Notes: generated by a model not told the origin, from the sequence alone. DNA of 64,000 bases from Caldicellulosiruptor bescii DSM 6725 (GCF_000022325.1 NC_012034.1:1506501-1570500), one strand, 5' to 3'. Positions 21,461 to 32,986 are shown, counted from the first letter of the stretch. Numbers and translations: made by a program.

Positions 21461-22723
21461 TTATTCAATCTCCTTATCACCTATATCAGTTCGATAGAAC
21501 ATATTCTCAAAATGAATTTTTTTGATCTCTTCATACACCTTCTCTTTCGCTTCTTTTAGCGTCTTTTCTCTTCTTACTACATTCAACACCCTTCCACCAG
21601 CAGTTTTTATCTTACCGTCTTCCTTTTTCGTATTTGCATGGAACAATATGGTCTTTTCATCAAGACTTTCAAACCCGCTAATTTCAAAGCCAGTATCATA
21701 TTTGTCTGGATATCCTTTTGATGCAAGCACAACACACAAAGAATACTCTTGTTCAAACTTTACATCCATACCCCTTAAATTTCCTTCTCTCGCCTTTACC
21801 ATTATTTCCATAAGTTCGCTTTTCATAAGTGGCAAAATTGCCTGTGCTTCAGGGTCTCCGAAACGTGCATTAAATTCTAAAACCTTTGGACCCTCTTCTG
21901 TCAGGATAAGCCCTCCATATAGTACTCCTTTGAAAGGTCGCCTTTCCTTTCGCATGCCATACACTGCTCTGAGCATTATGTTTTCTAATATATCCTCAAA
22001 AATAGCTTTATTGACAAGTTTAGATGGTGAAAAAGCACCCATTCCACCTGTATTTGGTCCCTTGTCACCATCAAATGCCTTTTTGTGGTCTCTTGCTGTT
22101 GTAAGAGGAACAATATCTTTGCCATCAGAAACAACAAACACTGAAACTTCCTCGCCCAAAAGATAATCTTCAATAATTACTTTGTCGCCTGCAGCTCCAA
22201 AAACTTTTTCTCTCATAATAAGATTCAAGGCATCAATTGCCTCTTGCTGGTTATTTGCAATAATCACACCCTTGCCAAGAGCAAGACCATCTGCCTTTAT
22301 AACAACCGGATATTGTGATGTCTGATTTACAAATCCCACGGCATCTTCAATATTGGTAAACACCTCATATCTTGCAGTTTTAATTCCATATTTCTTCATC
22401 AAATCTTTTGCAAAAGCTTTACTGCTTTCTATCATTGCAGCATCTTTTGTAGGTCCAAACGTCTTTATACCAAAAAATTCAAGATAGTCAACAATCCCGT
22501 CAGCCAGTGGATTGTCAGGACCAATAACTACAAAATCTATTCCTTTCTCTATACAAAAGTCTCTTATTTTTTCAAACTCATTTACTTTAATATCAGCACA
22601 CTGTGCTATTTCGCCTATCCCTGCATTGCCTGGAATGCAGAACAACTCTTTATAACCTTCATTGTATATCTTCCAGGCAATAGCATGTTCACGTCCACCA
22701 TTTCCTACAATTAGCACTTTCAT
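21461..22723 (-). CDS. purD: Phosphoribosylamine-glycine ligase (GAR synthetase)
   Basis: Joins glycine to phosphoribosylamine with ATP, step 2 of purine synthesis. The 420-residue ATP-grasp enzyme starts MKVLIVGNGGREHAIAWK. It has the lid region VVIKADGLALGKGVI and the signature NARFGDPEAQ. Last gene of the pur operon, 20 bp after purH. Confidence 0.98.
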   Translation of the reverse strand: MKVLIVGNGGREHAIAWKIYNEGYKELFCIPGNAGIGEIAQCADIKVNEFEKIRDFCIEKGIDFVVIGPDNPLADGIVDYLEFFGIKTFGPTKDAAMIESSKAFAKDLMKKYGIKTARYEVFTNIEDAVGFVNQTSQYPVVIKADGLALGKGVIIANNQQEAIDALNLIMREKVFGAAGDKVIIEDYLLGEEVSVFVVSDGKDIVPLTTARDHKKAFDGDKGPNTGGMGAFSPSKLVNKAIFEDILENIMLRAVYGMRKERRPFKGVLYGGLILTEEGPKVLEFNARFGDPEAQAILPLMKSELMEIMVKAREGNLRGMDVKFEQEYSLCVVLASKGYPDKYDTGFEISGFESLDEKTILFHANTKKEDGKIKTAGGRVLNVVRREKTLKEAKEKVYEEIKKIHFENMFYRTDIGDKEIE

Positions 22724-22743
22724 GGCAAAATTCCACCTCTTTC

Positions 22744-24285
22744 TTAATGCCTAAAATGTCTCATTCCTGTGAATACCATAGCTATATTGAACCTGTTTGC
22801 CATCTCAATTGAATCCTTGTCGCGGATAGAACCACCTGGCTGAATAATAGCACTAATTCCTGCTTTGCCCGCAGCTTCGACACTGTCTGAAAATGGGAAG
22901 AACGCGTCGGACGCAAGCACTGCTCCCTTTAAATCAAATCGCGACCTCGAAATAGCATGTTCTACCGCCCATATTCTATTTGTCTGACCCGTTCCAATGC
23001 CCAGGGTCATTTTATCTTTTGCTACAACTATAGCATTTGACTTCACATGTTTTACAACCTTCCATGCAAAGATTAAATCTTCCAATTCCTTTTCTGAAGG
23101 TTTTCTTTCCGTGACAACCTGAAGTTGGTCTGCAAGAAGCATTCTATCCTTTTCTTGTACTAAAGCACCGCCGTTTACAGATTTTATATCGTAGAAAGTA
23201 TCAGTCTTTTCTAAGGATGCTAATTTTAAAACTCTCAAATCTTTTTTAGAACACAAAATGGAAAGAGCATCCTCGTCAAATTCCGGAGCAATTACAATTT
23301 CAAGAAATATCTTTTTGAGCTGTTCTGCCACATTTTTGTCAACCTTTCTGTTGAAAGCAACAATCCCGCCAAATATTGATATCGGGTCACTTTCATAAAC
23401 CTTTTTGTAAGCCTCATTAATATTCTCTGCTGATGCCACCGCACATGGATTGTTGTGCTTTATAGCAACACATGTGGGTTCATCAAATTCCTTCAAAAGT
23501 TCTATAGCACTGTCACTGTCAAGGATATTGTTATACGAAAGTTCTTTACCATGAAGCTGTGTACAATTCACAATATTAGAGGTTTCGATGAACGGTAATG
23601 ATATCTTATAAAAACATGCCTTCTGGTGAGGATTTTCTCCATATCTTAAGTACTGTAAAAGTTCAAGTGGGACTGTAAAATGCTTCGAAAACGATTGGTC
23701 TTTTCTTACATGTTTGAAATAGTTAAAAATCATTGAATCATAATAAGAGGTGTATTCAAAAACTTTTGTGGCAAGATAAAATCTTGTCTCATAAGAAACT
23801 TCTCCATTTTTTTCTATTTCCATTGCTACTATATCGTAATCTTCAGGGTCAACTATAACTGTTGTGTATTTAAAATTTTTTGCAGCAGCTCGAATCATGG
23901 TTGGCCCGCCTATATCTATATTTTCTATAACGTTATCAAGTGTAACATCTTCTTTGAAAATAGTCTCTTTAAACGGATAAAGGTTAACCACAACCATGTC
24001 GATAGGTAGAATATCCAACGCCTTTAAAGTTTCCAAGTGTTCTCTATTATCCTTCATTGCAAGAATTCCTGCGTGAATATTGGGATGAAGAGTCTTTACT
24101 CTGCCATCCAAAATCTCTGGAAAACGGGTGACATCAGAGATATTTATAACCTCAATCCCATTTTCGGTCAAATACTTCATAGTACCGCCCGTTGAGATAA
24201 TGTCATATCCAAACTCTTTTAGCTTTTTTGCAAATTCCACTATACCATTTTTATCGTAAACACTTATAATTGCCCTCTTGTTCAT
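22744..24285 (-). CDS. purH: Bifunctional AICAR transformylase / IMP cyclohydrolase
   Basis: Catalyses the last two steps to IMP. The N-terminal MGS-like cyclohydrolase domain ([19 protein letters not shown] and ISTGGT) occupies about residues 1-190; the transformylase domain follows with YGENPHQKA, the catalytic KHNNPC, and GQTNR. The 513-residue length is normal. The start overlaps the purN stop by 4 bp. Confidence 0.98.
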   Translation of the reverse strand: MNKRAIISVYDKNGIVEFAKKLKEFGYDIISTGGTMKYLTENGIEVINISDVTRFPEILDGRVKTLHPNIHAGILAMKDNREHLETLKALDILPIDMVVVNLYPFKETIFKEDVTLDNVIENIDIGGPTMIRAAAKNFKYTTVIVDPEDYDIVAMEIEKNGEVSYETRFYLATKVFEYTSYYDSMIFNYFKHVRKDQSFSKHFTVPLELLQYLRYGENPHQKACFYKISLPFIETSNIVNCTQLHGKELSYNNILDSDSAIELLKEFDEPTCVAIKHNNPCAVASAENINEAYKKVYESDPISIFGGIVAFNRKVDKNVAEQLKKIFLEIVIAPEFDEDALSILCSKKDLRVLKLASLEKTDTFYDIKSVNGGALVQEKDRMLLADQLQVVTERKPSEKELEDLIFAWKVVKHVKSNAIVVAKDKMTLGIGTGQTNRIWAVEHAISRSRFDLKGAVLASDAFFPFSDSVEAAGKAGISAIIQPGGSIRDKDSIEMANRFNIAMVFTGMRHFRH

Positions 24286-24938
24286 ATTTCAATTCCCACC
24301 TTTTTTAAGATTTCCTTATCCTTTATGATAACTTTTCTGCCTACAACTTCTATCTTATCTTCACAAAGAAGCTTTATAGCTAAAGGATATATCTTCCATT
24401 CAACCTCTTCAAGTACCCTCTTTTGAAGAGTCTCAGGAGTATCGTCTTCCCTTACATATATAGCTTTTTGCAAGATTATTGGACCACCGTCAGGTACTGC
24501 ATCAACAAAGTGGACTGTTGCACCTGTTACCTTCATTCCATATTCTAATACACTTTTGTGTACGTTTATGCCATACATACCTTTACCACCAAATGCCGGG
24601 AGCAAGGAAGGATGAATGTTTACAATTCTGTTTTTGAACTCTTCCACAAAATACTCTGAAAATATATAAAGGAAACCTGCTAAAATGACGTAATCAATTT
24701 TTTGATATTTAAGTAACTTTACCAAATATTTTTCATACTCCAAAGAAGAAGGAAAATCTCTCTTGGATATATAAATTGCTTGAATACCGTTTTTTCTTGC
24801 CCTTTCAAGTGCATATGCATCTTTTTTGTTGGATATGACACATGAGATAGTAGCTGGTATCTCTCCAATTTTAATCTGGTCAATGATGGTCTGAAGATTA
24901 GAGCCAGAACCTGAAACAAATACAGCTAATTTTTTCAT
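24282..24938 (-). CDS. purN: Phosphoribosylglycinamide formyltransferase (10-formyl-THF dependent)
   Basis: Transfers formyl from 10-formyltetrahydrofolate to GAR, step 3. The protein of 218 residues shows SGSGSNLQ at the N-terminus, the catalytic Asn-His in [13 protein letters not shown], and an Asp in [12 protein letters not shown]. It overlaps purM and purH by 4 bp on each side. Confidence 0.97.
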   Translation of the reverse strand: MKKLAVFVSGSGSNLQTIIDQIKIGEIPATISCVISNKKDAYALERARKNGIQAIYISKRDFPSSLEYEKYLVKLLKYQKIDYVILAGFLYIFSEYFVEEFKNRIVNIHPSLLPAFGGKGMYGINVHKSVLEYGMKVTGATVHFVDAVPDGGPIILQKAIYVREDDTPETLQKRVLEEVEWKIYPLAIKLLCEDKIEVVGRKVIIKDKEILKKVGIEI

Positions 24939-25960
24939 TTTAAAACAACTCCGTCTTCACCTTTTTGAATTGTACCTATTACCCATGCATTTACTTTCTC
25001 TTGTTCTAAAATCTTCATTGTCAAATCCACATCTTCTTCAGAAACTATTAGAACCATACCTATTCCCATGTTAAATGTTGAAAACATCTCTCTTTCTTCT
25101 ACTTTTCCATATTCCTGAATCAACCTAAATATAGCAGGCACTTCCCAACTACCTTTTTCGATGATGGCAAAGTAACCTTTCGGAAAAGCACGAGGTATAT
25201 TTTCAAAAAATCCACCGCCTGTTATATGGGCTATTCCTTTAACATTTACCCTTTCAAGCACTTTCAAAACAGGTTTTACATATATCCTTGTTGGCTTCAA
25301 TAGCTCTTCCCCAAGGGACAATCCAAGCTCTTCATATATTTTTTCAAGCACTTTTGGATTATCATCTATCCCAAAAACTTTTCTCACAAGTGAATAACCA
25401 TTGCTGTGAACACCACTTGAAGCAAGTCCAATTAATACATCTCCTGTGTTTACATCCTTGCCACACACCGCTTTTTGTCTTTCAACAATTCCAACAACAA
25501 ACCCTGCCAAATCATACTCATCTTCTTTATAAAATCCTGGCATCTCAGCAGTCTCTCCGCCAACAAGCGAGCATCCTGCCATTTTGCAACCTTCAGCAAT
25601 GCCTTTCACGATGTTTGCAACCTTGCTACTGTTTAGTTTACCACATGCAATATAGTCTAAGAAGAAAAGTGGTTTTGCACCGTGACATAAAATGTCATTG
25701 ACACACATGGCAACACAGTCAATTCCAACAGTGTCATGTTTATCAAGGTAAAACGCAATCTTCAGCTTAGTACCAACTCCATCTGTGCCAGAAACCAAAA
25801 TATATTCAGAATTTCCAATATTTAAAAGATACATACTCCCAAAACTACCTATGTCAGTAATAACATTTGAATCAAAAGTTTCTCTCGCTAAACTTTTAAT
25901 CAAGTTCACCGCTTTGTAACCTTCTTCAATATTTACTCCTGCATCTTTATATGTGGTCAT
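24935..25960 (-). CDS. purM: Phosphoribosylformylglycinamidine cyclo-ligase (AIR synthetase)
   Basis: ATP-dependent ring closure of FGAM to AIR, step 5. The 341-residue protein begins MTTYKDAGVNIEEGYKAV and has the ATP-binding glycine-rich SGTDGVGTKLK, the LVGGETAEMPGFY motif and the AHITGGGFFENIPR motif. It lies 3 bp after purF. Confidence 0.98.
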   Translation of the reverse strand: MTTYKDAGVNIEEGYKAVNLIKSLARETFDSNVITDIGSFGSMYLLNIGNSEYILVSGTDGVGTKLKIAFYLDKHDTVGIDCVAMCVNDILCHGAKPLFFLDYIACGKLNSSKVANIVKGIAEGCKMAGCSLVGGETAEMPGFYKEDEYDLAGFVVGIVERQKAVCGKDVNTGDVLIGLASSGVHSNGYSLVRKVFGIDDNPKVLEKIYEELGLSLGEELLKPTRIYVKPVLKVLERVNVKGIAHITGGGFFENIPRAFPKGYFAIIEKGSWEVPAIFRLIQEYGKVEEREMFSTFNMGIGMVLIVSEEDVDLTMKILEQEKVNAWVIGTIQKGEDGVVLK

Positions 25961-25963
25961 TCT

Positions 25964-27388
25964 TCAAACACCCTCTTCAAGAATATATTTATTAAAATTC
26001 TCTGGTATTTCTGTTACATACTCTCCGCTAAAACATGCTGTACAAAATTGATGGATTTCCCCATTAAACACCTCATTCAGCCCATTTAAGCTCAGGTACT
26101 CTAATGAATTAGCGCCTAAAATCCTTGCAATCTCCTCAGTTGAGTAGTTTGCTGCAATTAGTTCTTTCCTGTCAGGTGTATCAATACCGTAGTAACAAGG
26201 AAAAATAACTGGAGGAGAACTTATCCTCAGATGAACCTCTGATGCCCCTGCATCCCGCAGCATTTTTATAATCTTTCGTGATGTTGTTCCCCTGACGATA
26301 GAATCATCAATTAAAACCACTCTTTTACCTGCCACATTGTTTTTTAAAACATTGAGCTTTATTTTCACCGCTATTTCTCTTTGTGTCTGCTCGGGTTTTA
26401 TAAATGTTCTTCCTATATATCTATTCTTTATAAAACCTTCTGAAAACGGAATGCCAGCTTCTTCAGCAAAACCAATAGCAGCAGTTGTCCCAGAATCTGG
26501 TACACCAATTACAATGTCGCAGTCAACATAAGACTCTTTGCAAAGTTGTTTCCCAAGTCTTTTTCTTATTTCATAAACACTTATTCCTTCCAAGTATGAA
26601 TCAGCCCTTGCAAAATAGATAAATTCAAATACACATAAGTGTTTAGTACCATTCTCATATTTTATACTCTTTATACCATTTCTACTTACCGAAATTATCT
26701 CTCCTGGTTCGACATCTCGTATATATTCTGCTCCGATAGTGTCCAGAGCACATGTTTCTGACGCAAAACAAATACTATTGTTTATCTTTCCCATTACAAG
26801 TGGCCTTAGACCATAAGGGTCTCTTACTGCAATAAGTTTGTTGGGTGTTAGAATCAAAAGAGAATACGCCCCTTTTATCTCATTCATAGTTTTTAAAATA
26901 GCTTCTTCTATATTTTCGGATTTTATCCTGTTACGTGAAATCAAACTTGCAATAACTTCAGAATCAATAGTTGTCTGGAAGATTGCGCCTTCCTGCTCAA
27001 GTTTCTCTCTTATTATATGTGCATTGACAAGATTGCCATTGTGTGCAAGAGCCATATGACCTTTTCTGTATTTTATAACAAGTGGCTGAGCGTTTTCCCT
27101 GTCACTTTTGCCTGTTGTGGAATACCTCACGTGACCAATTGCAGAATATCCTTTGAGATGATTGAGTACAACCTCATTGAATACTTCATTGACAAGACCA
27201 CTATCCTTGTGATAGATAATATTCCCCGAGTCATTTACTGCAATACCGCTGCTTTCCTGACCTCTGTGTTGAAGAGCGTAAAGTCCAAAATAAGTAATCT
27301 TTGCAACATCAAGTTTACCATCCGGGCAATATATGCCAAATATTCCACAATGGTCTTTAAAACTTTCCTCTAACTCTTTAAAGCACAT
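25964..27388 (-). CDS. purF: Amidophosphoribosyltransferase
   Basis: First committed step of purine synthesis: PRPP plus glutamine to phosphoribosylamine. The N-terminal Ntn-hydrolase nucleophile is Cys14 (DHCGIFGIY), exposed after removal of a 13-residue propeptide. The PRTase domain has the PRPP loop [14 protein letters not shown]. Cysteines in [17 protein letters not shown] and FCTAC match the four 4Fe-4S ligands of the Bacillus-type enzyme, which makes it oxygen-sensitive. It overlaps purL by 19 bp. Confidence 0.98.
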   Translation of the reverse strand: MCFKELEESFKDHCGIFGIYCPDGKLDVAKITYFGLYALQHRGQESSGIAVNDSGNIIYHKDSGLVNEVFNEVVLNHLKGYSAIGHVRYSTTGKSDRENAQPLVIKYRKGHMALAHNGNLVNAHIIREKLEQEGAIFQTTIDSEVIASLISRNRIKSENIEEAILKTMNEIKGAYSLLILTPNKLIAVRDPYGLRPLVMGKINNSICFASETCALDTIGAEYIRDVEPGEIISVSRNGIKSIKYENGTKHLCVFEFIYFARADSYLEGISVYEIRKRLGKQLCKESYVDCDIVIGVPDSGTTAAIGFAEEAGIPFSEGFIKNRYIGRTFIKPEQTQREIAVKIKLNVLKNNVAGKRVVLIDDSIVRGTTSRKIIKMLRDAGASEVHLRISSPPVIFPCYYGIDTPDRKELIAANYSTEEIARILGANSLEYLSLNGLNEVFNGEIHQFCTACFSGEYVTEIPENFNKYILEEGV

Positions 27389-29562
27389 GGTATTGCCTCC
27401 TGATATATCCTCTCAATCTCTTTTAGGTCCAAATGAATATCTTTATCATTTATTTTACCATTTATTATATACTCATCTGTTACTCTTCCTACCACAGTAA
27501 ACTCAATGTCATCTAATATATCATGTATTTTTCTTAAATTTTCTTCTTTAAATGTAACCACAAACCTTCCCGGTGTTTCGCTGAAAAGATAAAAATCTTC
27601 TCTTAGCTTTGTTTTTATTTGTAATTCGGCACCCTTTGAACCTTTTATTGCACTTTCTATAAGAGCAATTGCAAAACCTCCGTCTGAAATATCATGAACA
27701 GAATTGAAAAGACCTTCCTTGATACATTCTAAGACCTTATCACATACTCTTTTATGAAGCTTCAAATCGAGTTTTGGCACCCTACCAGAAACTATTCTAT
27801 GATAAAAACTTAAATATTCGCTTGCGCCTATATCATCTGAGGTTTTACCAACAACTGCTATCAAATCACCTTCATTTTTAAATGAAATATCAACAGCTTT
27901 TTCAATGTCATCAATTATACCTATCATTCCAATTACAGGCGTAGGGTAAATAGCTCCTTCTTCTGACTGGTTATAGAATGATACATTTCCACCAGTCACA
28001 GGTGTTTCAAAATGCTCGCATGCAACTTTCATTCCTTCAATTGTCTTGACAAACTGGTAGTAAATTTCCGGATAGTGCGGATTTCCAAAGTTAAGTCCAT
28101 CTGTGATTGCAAGTGGCTTTGCCCCAACAGCTACAATATTTCTATAACTTTCTGCTAAAACAAGTTGAACTCCTTCGTACGGATTTAAATAACAGTATCT
28201 GCCGTTACTATCTATTGTGACAGCAATTCCTTTCTTTGTTCCTTTTATTCTCAAAAGACTTGCATCATGACCTGGTCTTATGACAGTATCTGTTCTGACC
28301 ATATGGTCATATTGTCGATATATATATTCTTTGCTTGCAAGGTTAGGATTTGAAATCATCTTGCAGATTGCCTCGTTTAAATCATTAGGTTGTGGAATTG
28401 AATATATATCAAAATTTTCAGCCTCTTTTATTATCGCTGGCTCTTTTACTTCTCTGACATAAGCTGGCGCATGAGCAAGTGCCTTTGCAGGAACCTCTGC
28501 AATTACCTTCCCATTTTCAAGAACCCTTAGCATACCATCATCTGTAACTTTTCCAATTTTTACGGCATGAAGCCCCCATTTTTCAAATATTTTATATACC
28601 TCTTCTTCCTTTTCTTTTTTAACAATGACAAGCATTCTCTCCTGTGACTCTGAAAGCATAACCTCAATTGGGTTCATACCTTCTTCTCTTTTTGGAACAA
28701 GTGCTACATCTATCTCAATGCCTGTTCCTGCTCTTGCAGCTGTTTCACATGTTGAAGAAGTAAGTCCAGCTGCACCCATGTCCTGAATGCCAACTACTGC
28801 ATCTGTTTGAAAAAGCTCTAAACATGCTTCTAAAAGAAGTTTTTCCATAAATGGGTCTCCAACCTGCACAGCAGACCTTTTCTCCTCTGATTCAGCTGTA
28901 AGATCTGTTGAAGCAAATGTAGCCCCACCCATTCCATCTCTGCCTGTAGTATGACCAACGTAAAATACAGAGTTGCCTACTCCCTGGGCAATCCCTTTGA
29001 AAATTTTATCTTTCTTCATAATACCTACACACATGACATTGACCAAGATATTGTTTTTGTAAACAGGGTCAAACGTGGTCTCACCACCTACAGTGGGAAT
29101 ACCCACACAGTTGCCATATCCTGCAATACCAGCTACAACACCTTCAAACAAGTATTTTGTTCTACTATCACTGAGACTGCCAAACTTGAGCGAATCCAAA
29201 AGAGCTATTGGTCTTGCTCCCATTGTAAATATATCTCGTATTATTCCTCCAACCCCTGTTGCTGCACCCTCATACGGTTCCACTGCTGATGGGTGATTGT
29301 GACTTTCCACCTTAAAACACACGGCATATCCATCACCAATGTCAACAATCCCTGCATTTTCTCCTGGACCTTGAAGGATATGTTCACCTTTTGTAGGAAG
29401 ATTCTTTAAAAATGCTTTTGAGTTTTTATAGCCACAATGCTCAGACCACATAACCCCAAAAAGATTTAGCTCAAGCTCATTTGGTTCTCTACCCAGAATT
29501 TCCACAATCATTTTATACTCATCGTATGTCAGGCCCACTTCTTCATAAAGATGTTTATTCAA
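27370..29562 (-). CDS. purL: FGAM synthase subunit II (small-type PurL)
   Basis: ATP-dependent amidation of FGAR, step 4. At 730 residues it is the Gram-positive small type, which needs separate PurQ and PurS, both encoded just upstream. The family motifs [30 protein letters not shown] and [16 protein letters not shown] are present. Confidence 0.98.
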   Translation of the reverse strand: MNKHLYEEVGLTYDEYKMIVEILGREPNELELNLFGVMWSEHCGYKNSKAFLKNLPTKGEHILQGPGENAGIVDIGDGYAVCFKVESHNHPSAVEPYEGAATGVGGIIRDIFTMGARPIALLDSLKFGSLSDSRTKYLFEGVVAGIAGYGNCVGIPTVGGETTFDPVYKNNILVNVMCVGIMKKDKIFKGIAQGVGNSVFYVGHTTGRDGMGGATFASTDLTAESEEKRSAVQVGDPFMEKLLLEACLELFQTDAVVGIQDMGAAGLTSSTCETAARAGTGIEIDVALVPKREEGMNPIEVMLSESQERMLVIVKKEKEEEVYKIFEKWGLHAVKIGKVTDDGMLRVLENGKVIAEVPAKALAHAPAYVREVKEPAIIKEAENFDIYSIPQPNDLNEAICKMISNPNLASKEYIYRQYDHMVRTDTVIRPGHDASLLRIKGTKKGIAVTIDSNGRYCYLNPYEGVQLVLAESYRNIVAVGAKPLAITDGLNFGNPHYPEIYYQFVKTIEGMKVACEHFETPVTGGNVSFYNQSEEGAIYPTPVIGMIGIIDDIEKAVDISFKNEGDLIAVVGKTSDDIGASEYLSFYHRIVSGRVPKLDLKLHKRVCDKVLECIKEGLFNSVHDISDGGFAIALIESAIKGSKGAELQIKTKLREDFYLFSETPGRFVVTFKEENLRKIHDILDDIEFTVVGRVTDEYIINGKINDKDIHLDLKEIERIYQEAIPCALKS

Positions 29563-29568
29563 AACCTC

Positions 29569-30267
29569 TCACCTCGACTTTAAATAATTGACAATGCTTA
29601 AAAATACTCTTTTACCATCTTCACAACCAAGGATTCTCTCGCTGCTTCTTTCAGGATGAGGCATCAGTCCAAAAACATTTTTTTCCTTGTTACATATACC
29701 AGCTATGTTTAGAATAGAACCATTGGGATTTGTTTCATCATTGACGTTGCCATATTTGTCACAGTACTGCAGCACAATCTGCTGATTTTGAATCATTTGT
29801 TTTAATGTTTCTTCATCTACAACATAGTTACCCTCACCATGGGCAATAGGCAGGTTTATTACTTCCCCTTCTTTGTAGAGATTGGTAAAAGGAGTGTTGT
29901 TATTTACTACCTTTACATACTGGTCACTACAGATAAATTTAAGACTTTTATTTCTTATCAGCGCGCCTGGCAAAAGATGACTCTCAGTAAGGATCTGAAA
30001 CCCATTGCATATCCCTATCACAAGTCCTCCATTGTGCGCAAATTCCTCTATTCTTGGCATTACTTTCGAAAACCTTGCTATTGCTCCAGCTCTCAAATAA
30101 TCCCCGTACGAAAATCCTCCAGGCAAGATTATACAATCAAACCCCTTTAATTTTTCATCACTGTCGTGCCAGATATACTCTACATCCTCATTTATTACAT
30201 CTTTAATTACATGAAAACAATCACTATCACAGTTAGAACCCGGAAAAACTACAACGCCAAACTTCAT
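29569..30267 (-). CDS. purQ: FGAM synthase subunit I (glutaminase)
   Basis: Class I glutamine amidotransferase that delivers ammonia to PurL. The 232-residue protein starts [17 protein letters not shown] and has the nucleophile Cys in GICNGFQ and the His-Glu pair in MPHPER. It lies between purS (3 bp) and purL (6 bp). Confidence 0.98.
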   Translation of the reverse strand: MKFGVVVFPGSNCDSDCFHVIKDVINEDVEYIWHDSDEKLKGFDCIILPGGFSYGDYLRAGAIARFSKVMPRIEEFAHNGGLVIGICNGFQILTESHLLPGALIRNKSLKFICSDQYVKVVNNNTPFTNLYKEGEVINLPIAHGEGNYVVDEETLKQMIQNQQIVLQYCDKYGNVNDETNPNGSILNIAGICNKEKNVFGLMPHPERSSERILGCEDGKRVFLSIVNYLKSR

Positions 30268-30270
30268 CTT

Positions 30271-30519
30271 TTACTCCTCCGAAATATTAAACTTGTACTC
30301 TTCCATAACAGGGTTGCATAAAAGCTTTTCACACATGAGTTTTACCAATTCTTTTGCTTTTTCAATATCATTTTCGTTTAAATATACCACAATATATTTT
30401 CCCATTCTGACTTTTTCTACGTTGTTAAATCCCAGGCTCTTTAAAGAATTTAACACAGCAATGCCTGGTGGATCTGAAATTGATTTTTTTAAATATACAA
30501 AGATTTCTGCCTTGAGCAT
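30271..30519 (-). CDS. purS: FGAM synthase subunit PurS
   Basis: Small subunit that bridges PurL and PurQ. The frame can be read from a TTG at 30537, but that codon overlaps the Shine-Dalgarno AAAGGAG. The ATG at 30519 is spaced 8 bases from it and gives 82 residues with the normal MLKAEIFVYLKK start and the DPPGIAVLNSLKSLGF family motif. Confidence 0.96.
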   Translation of the reverse strand: MLKAEIFVYLKKSISDPPGIAVLNSLKSLGFNNVEKVRMGKYIVVYLNENDIEKAKELVKLMCEKLLCNPVMEEYKFNISEE

Positions 30520-30556
30520 TCCTATTTCTCCTTTCAAATAAATATTTTAAACTTGT

Positions 30557-31276
30557 TTACTTTTTATCCAAGCCAAGTCTTCTTAATATTTCCATATATG
30601 CCTCTTCCACGTTTCCAAGGTCTCTTCTAAATCTGTCCTTATCCAGTTTTTCCTTAGTTGTAGTATCCCAGAACCTACAGGTGTCTGGAGAAATCTCATC
30701 AGCTAAGATTACATCTCCCCTGTACCTACCAAATTCAAGTTTGAAGTCGATGAGGTCAATGTTAACTTGTTTTAAATAATTTCTAAGCACATCATTAACT
30801 TTAAAAGAATACTCTTCAATCTTCCTAATTTCCTCTTCGGTTGCAAGTTCCAAAGCTAAGATATGGTATTGATTTACCTGTGGGTCGTGAAGATCATCAT
30901 TTTTATAGCAGAATTCTAAGATGGGCCTTTTCAAAATTGTTCCTTCTTCAAGTCCAAGTCTTTTGGACAATGAACCTGCAGCTATGTTTCTCACGATAAC
31001 CTCAACTGGTATTATTTGCACCCTTTTAACAGCTGTCTTTCTTTCATCAATCTGTTCAATAAAATGTGTGGGAATGTTGTTGGCCTCTAATATTTTGAAG
31101 AAATGGTTTGATACCAAGTTGTTAACAACTCCTTTATTATTAATTATACCTCTTTTTGTACCGTCGAAAGCTGTTGCATCATCTTTGTACTCAATTACAA
31201 CAACATCTGGGTTTTCAGTTTCATAAACTTTTTTTGCTTTACCTTCATATAAAAGTTTTGTGATGATATAACTCAT
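30557..31276 (-). CDS. purC: SAICAR synthetase
   Basis: Condenses CAIR with aspartate using ATP. The 239-residue protein has the ATP-binding [13 protein letters not shown], the [13 protein letters not shown] motif and [10 protein letters not shown] with [12 protein letters not shown]. It is the first gene of the nine-gene purine operon; purE, purK and purB are not in the window. Confidence 0.98.
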   Translation of the reverse strand: MSYIITKLLYEGKAKKVYETENPDVVVIEYKDDATAFDGTKRGIINNKGVVNNLVSNHFFKILEANNIPTHFIEQIDERKTAVKRVQIIPVEVIVRNIAAGSLSKRLGLEEGTILKRPILEFCYKNDDLHDPQVNQYHILALELATEEEIRKIEEYSFKVNDVLRNYLKQVNIDLIDFKLEFGRYRGDVILADEISPDTCRFWDTTTKEKLDKDRFRRDLGNVEEAYMEILRRLGLDKK

Positions 31277-31308
31277 TTTAAAAGCCTCCCAATTATCAAT
31301 TAGTGTAA

Positions 31309-31337
31309 ATGTTAAAGCCTTCTTTGAGAGATAGCAA
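31309..31337 (-). promoter_or_regulatory. Promoter of the purine operon
   Basis: On the minus strand TTGCTA (31337-31332), 17 bp, TAACAT (31314-31309), about 33 bp before purC. The leader is too short for a riboswitch, and no PurBox core (CCGAAC) is visible here. Confidence 0.55.
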
Positions 31338-31360
31338 TGTATATTTATGCAATACCTGGA

Positions 31361-31394
31361 TTTTTAAAGGGGAGCAATCTGCATGCTCCCCTTT
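31361..31394 (-). terminator. Terminator of the purine permease gene
   Basis: AAAGGGGAGC (31366-31375) pairs with GCTCCCCTTT (31385-31394) around a 9-base loop; a T run follows on the minus strand. It separates the permease gene from the purine operon. Confidence 0.85.
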
Positions 31395-31399
31395 TTCTT

Positions 31400-32788
31400 T
31401 TAGTGTGCGATAATCATAAATCTCAAAATAAAGAGTATAGCAAGAATGTATGTTATTGGATGAACCTCTTTTGCTTTTCCTCTTAAAAGTTTAACCAGAA
31501 CATAGAATATAATACCCGCCGAAATACCATTTGCAATGCTGTAAGTAAACGGCATAATTACAATTGTTAAAAATGCTGGAAGAGCTTCTTCAAAATCATT
31601 AAAGTCAATCTTTTTGATAGAACTTATCATCATCACACCAACAGCAATCAACGCTGGTGCAGTTGCCTGGGATGGCACAAGCCCTATAAACGGCGCAATT
31701 ACCAGTGCAAGGATAAATAAAATACCTGTAACCAAGGATGTGAGACCTGTTCTTCCACCTTCTTCTATACCAGCTGCACTTTCAATATAAGTTGTAACTG
31801 TAGAAGTACCAAAGATAGCCCCAACAATTGTTGCAATCGCATCAGACATCAATGCCCTGTCCATATTTGGTATATCTCCTTTTTCATCAAGCATCCCAGC
31901 CTTATCAGCAAGACCTACAAATGTCCCGATGCTATCAAACATATCTATGAGAGTAAATGTCAATATCACCGCAAAAAGACTAAGAAGAACTGCACCAATG
32001 CCGCCTCCTTGACCATGTGCCGCAAACAAACCTGCAAAATCAAAGTTAAAGGCAGAGACTTCAAATGCTTCCAACGAAAATTTAAATTTCGACAAATCCA
32101 CAATTTTCAAAGGAAAGCTTATTACTGTGGCTATAATTATTCCAATAATAATTGCACCTTTTACTCTTTTCGCAATTAAAATTCCTATAATTAAAAGACC
32201 TATAAGAGCAACAATCGCACCTCGAGAAGATATTATTGCTGAGTTTATATTATGATCATTAGTAAAAGACTTAAAAGCAGACGTAAAATCGCCGAACTTT
32301 GGAAGTTTAGAACCGGAGTCTATTACTACTATTCCACTATTTATAAACCCGATAAAAGCTATAAAAAGTCCAATACCAGCTGTCATGGCATGTTTTAAAG
32401 ATTGAGGTATAGAACGAACTATAGCTTGTCTGAGACCAACTGCCGTGATGATAACAAATATAATACCTGATATAAATACTGCTGCTAATGCTTGCTGTGG
32501 AGTATATTTCATTTGAAGGCATACAGTGTAGGTAAAGAAAGCGTTAAGTCCCATCCCAGGTGCAAGAGCAAATGGAAGATTAGCATAGAGTGCCATAATA
32601 AGCGTTCCAACTGCCGCACCAATACATGTGGCAAAAAATACAGCATGTTTATCTAATCCGGTCGTGCTGAGAATAGAAGGATTTACAAAAATTATGTATG
32701 CCATTGTGATAAATGTAGTAAAACCTGCTAATACCTCTGTCTTTACATCAGTTCTTCTTTCTTTAAGCTTGAAAATATTTTCTAACAC
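31400..32788 (-). CDS. NCS2-family purine permease (hypoxanthine/guanine/adenine type)
   Basis: A 462-residue transporter with about 12-14 membrane helices. It matches the AzgA/PbuG-like subfamily: LAGFTTFITMAYIIFVNPSI at the N-terminus, ALAPGMGLNAFF, and the motif LIDMFDSIGTFVGLADKAG in the middle, with GTSTVTTYIESAAGIEEGGRTGLT. These take up purine bases by proton symport. GTG start with AGGTGG upstream. A strong promoter and PurBox-like motifs lie before it; the purine operon lies just downstream. Exact base specificity cannot be read from sequence. Confidence 0.9.
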   Translation of the reverse strand: MLENIFKLKERRTDVKTEVLAGFTTFITMAYIIFVNPSILSTTGLDKHAVFFATCIGAAVGTLIMALYANLPFALAPGMGLNAFFTYTVCLQMKYTPQQALAAVFISGIIFVIITAVGLRQAIVRSIPQSLKHAMTAGIGLFIAFIGFINSGIVVIDSGSKLPKFGDFTSAFKSFTNDHNINSAIISSRGAIVALIGLLIIGILIAKRVKGAIIIGIIIATVISFPLKIVDLSKFKFSLEAFEVSAFNFDFAGLFAAHGQGGGIGAVLLSLFAVILTFTLIDMFDSIGTFVGLADKAGMLDEKGDIPNMDRALMSDAIATIVGAIFGTSTVTTYIESAAGIEEGGRTGLTSLVTGILFILALVIAPFIGLVPSQATAPALIAVGVMMISSIKKIDFNDFEEALPAFLTIVIMPFTYSIANGISAGIIFYVLVKLLRGKAKEVHPITYILAILFILRFMIIAH

Positions 32789-32854
32789 AAATATACCACC
32801 TTTCTTCGAACATTTTTTAAATATAACATCCGAATGTTTGGTATTTACAAGTAC

Positions 32855-32884
32855 ATATTATCAAAGCAAAAGGCTTTATGTCAA
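32855..32884 (-). promoter_or_regulatory. Promoter of the purine permease gene
   Basis: TTGACA (32884-32879), 18 bp, then TAATAT (32860-32855) preceded by TG (extended -10), on the minus strand. The 5' leader to the GTG at 32788 is about 60 bases. CGAA-core motifs lie in the leader and upstream (see findings). Confidence 0.7.
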
Positions 32885-32939
32885 TAATTAATTGTGAACA
32901 AAATTAATATGTTATTAAATAATATTCGGAATGATAATA

Positions 32940-32986
32940 TACAAAAAAAAACAGGTCACACCTTCTTTAAAAGATGTGACCTGTTT
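32940..32986 (-). terminator. Terminator of htrA
   Basis: A perfect 12-bp stem, AAACAGGTCACA (32949-32960) with TGTGACCTGTTT (32975-32986), loop of 14 bases, followed on the minus strand by at least eight Ts. It lies 20 bp after the htrA stop. Confidence 0.92.

Noticed and set aside
21522..22166. A 214-codon plus-strand open frame.
   Set aside because: It lies fully antisense to purD, which has all family motifs; its Ser/Phe/Pro-rich protein is typical of a reverse-complement shadow.
31277..31365. A purine riboswitch before purC, or before the NCS2 permease at 32789-32860.
   Set aside because: Both leaders are short (about 30 and 60 bases) and lack the conserved three-way-junction sequences.
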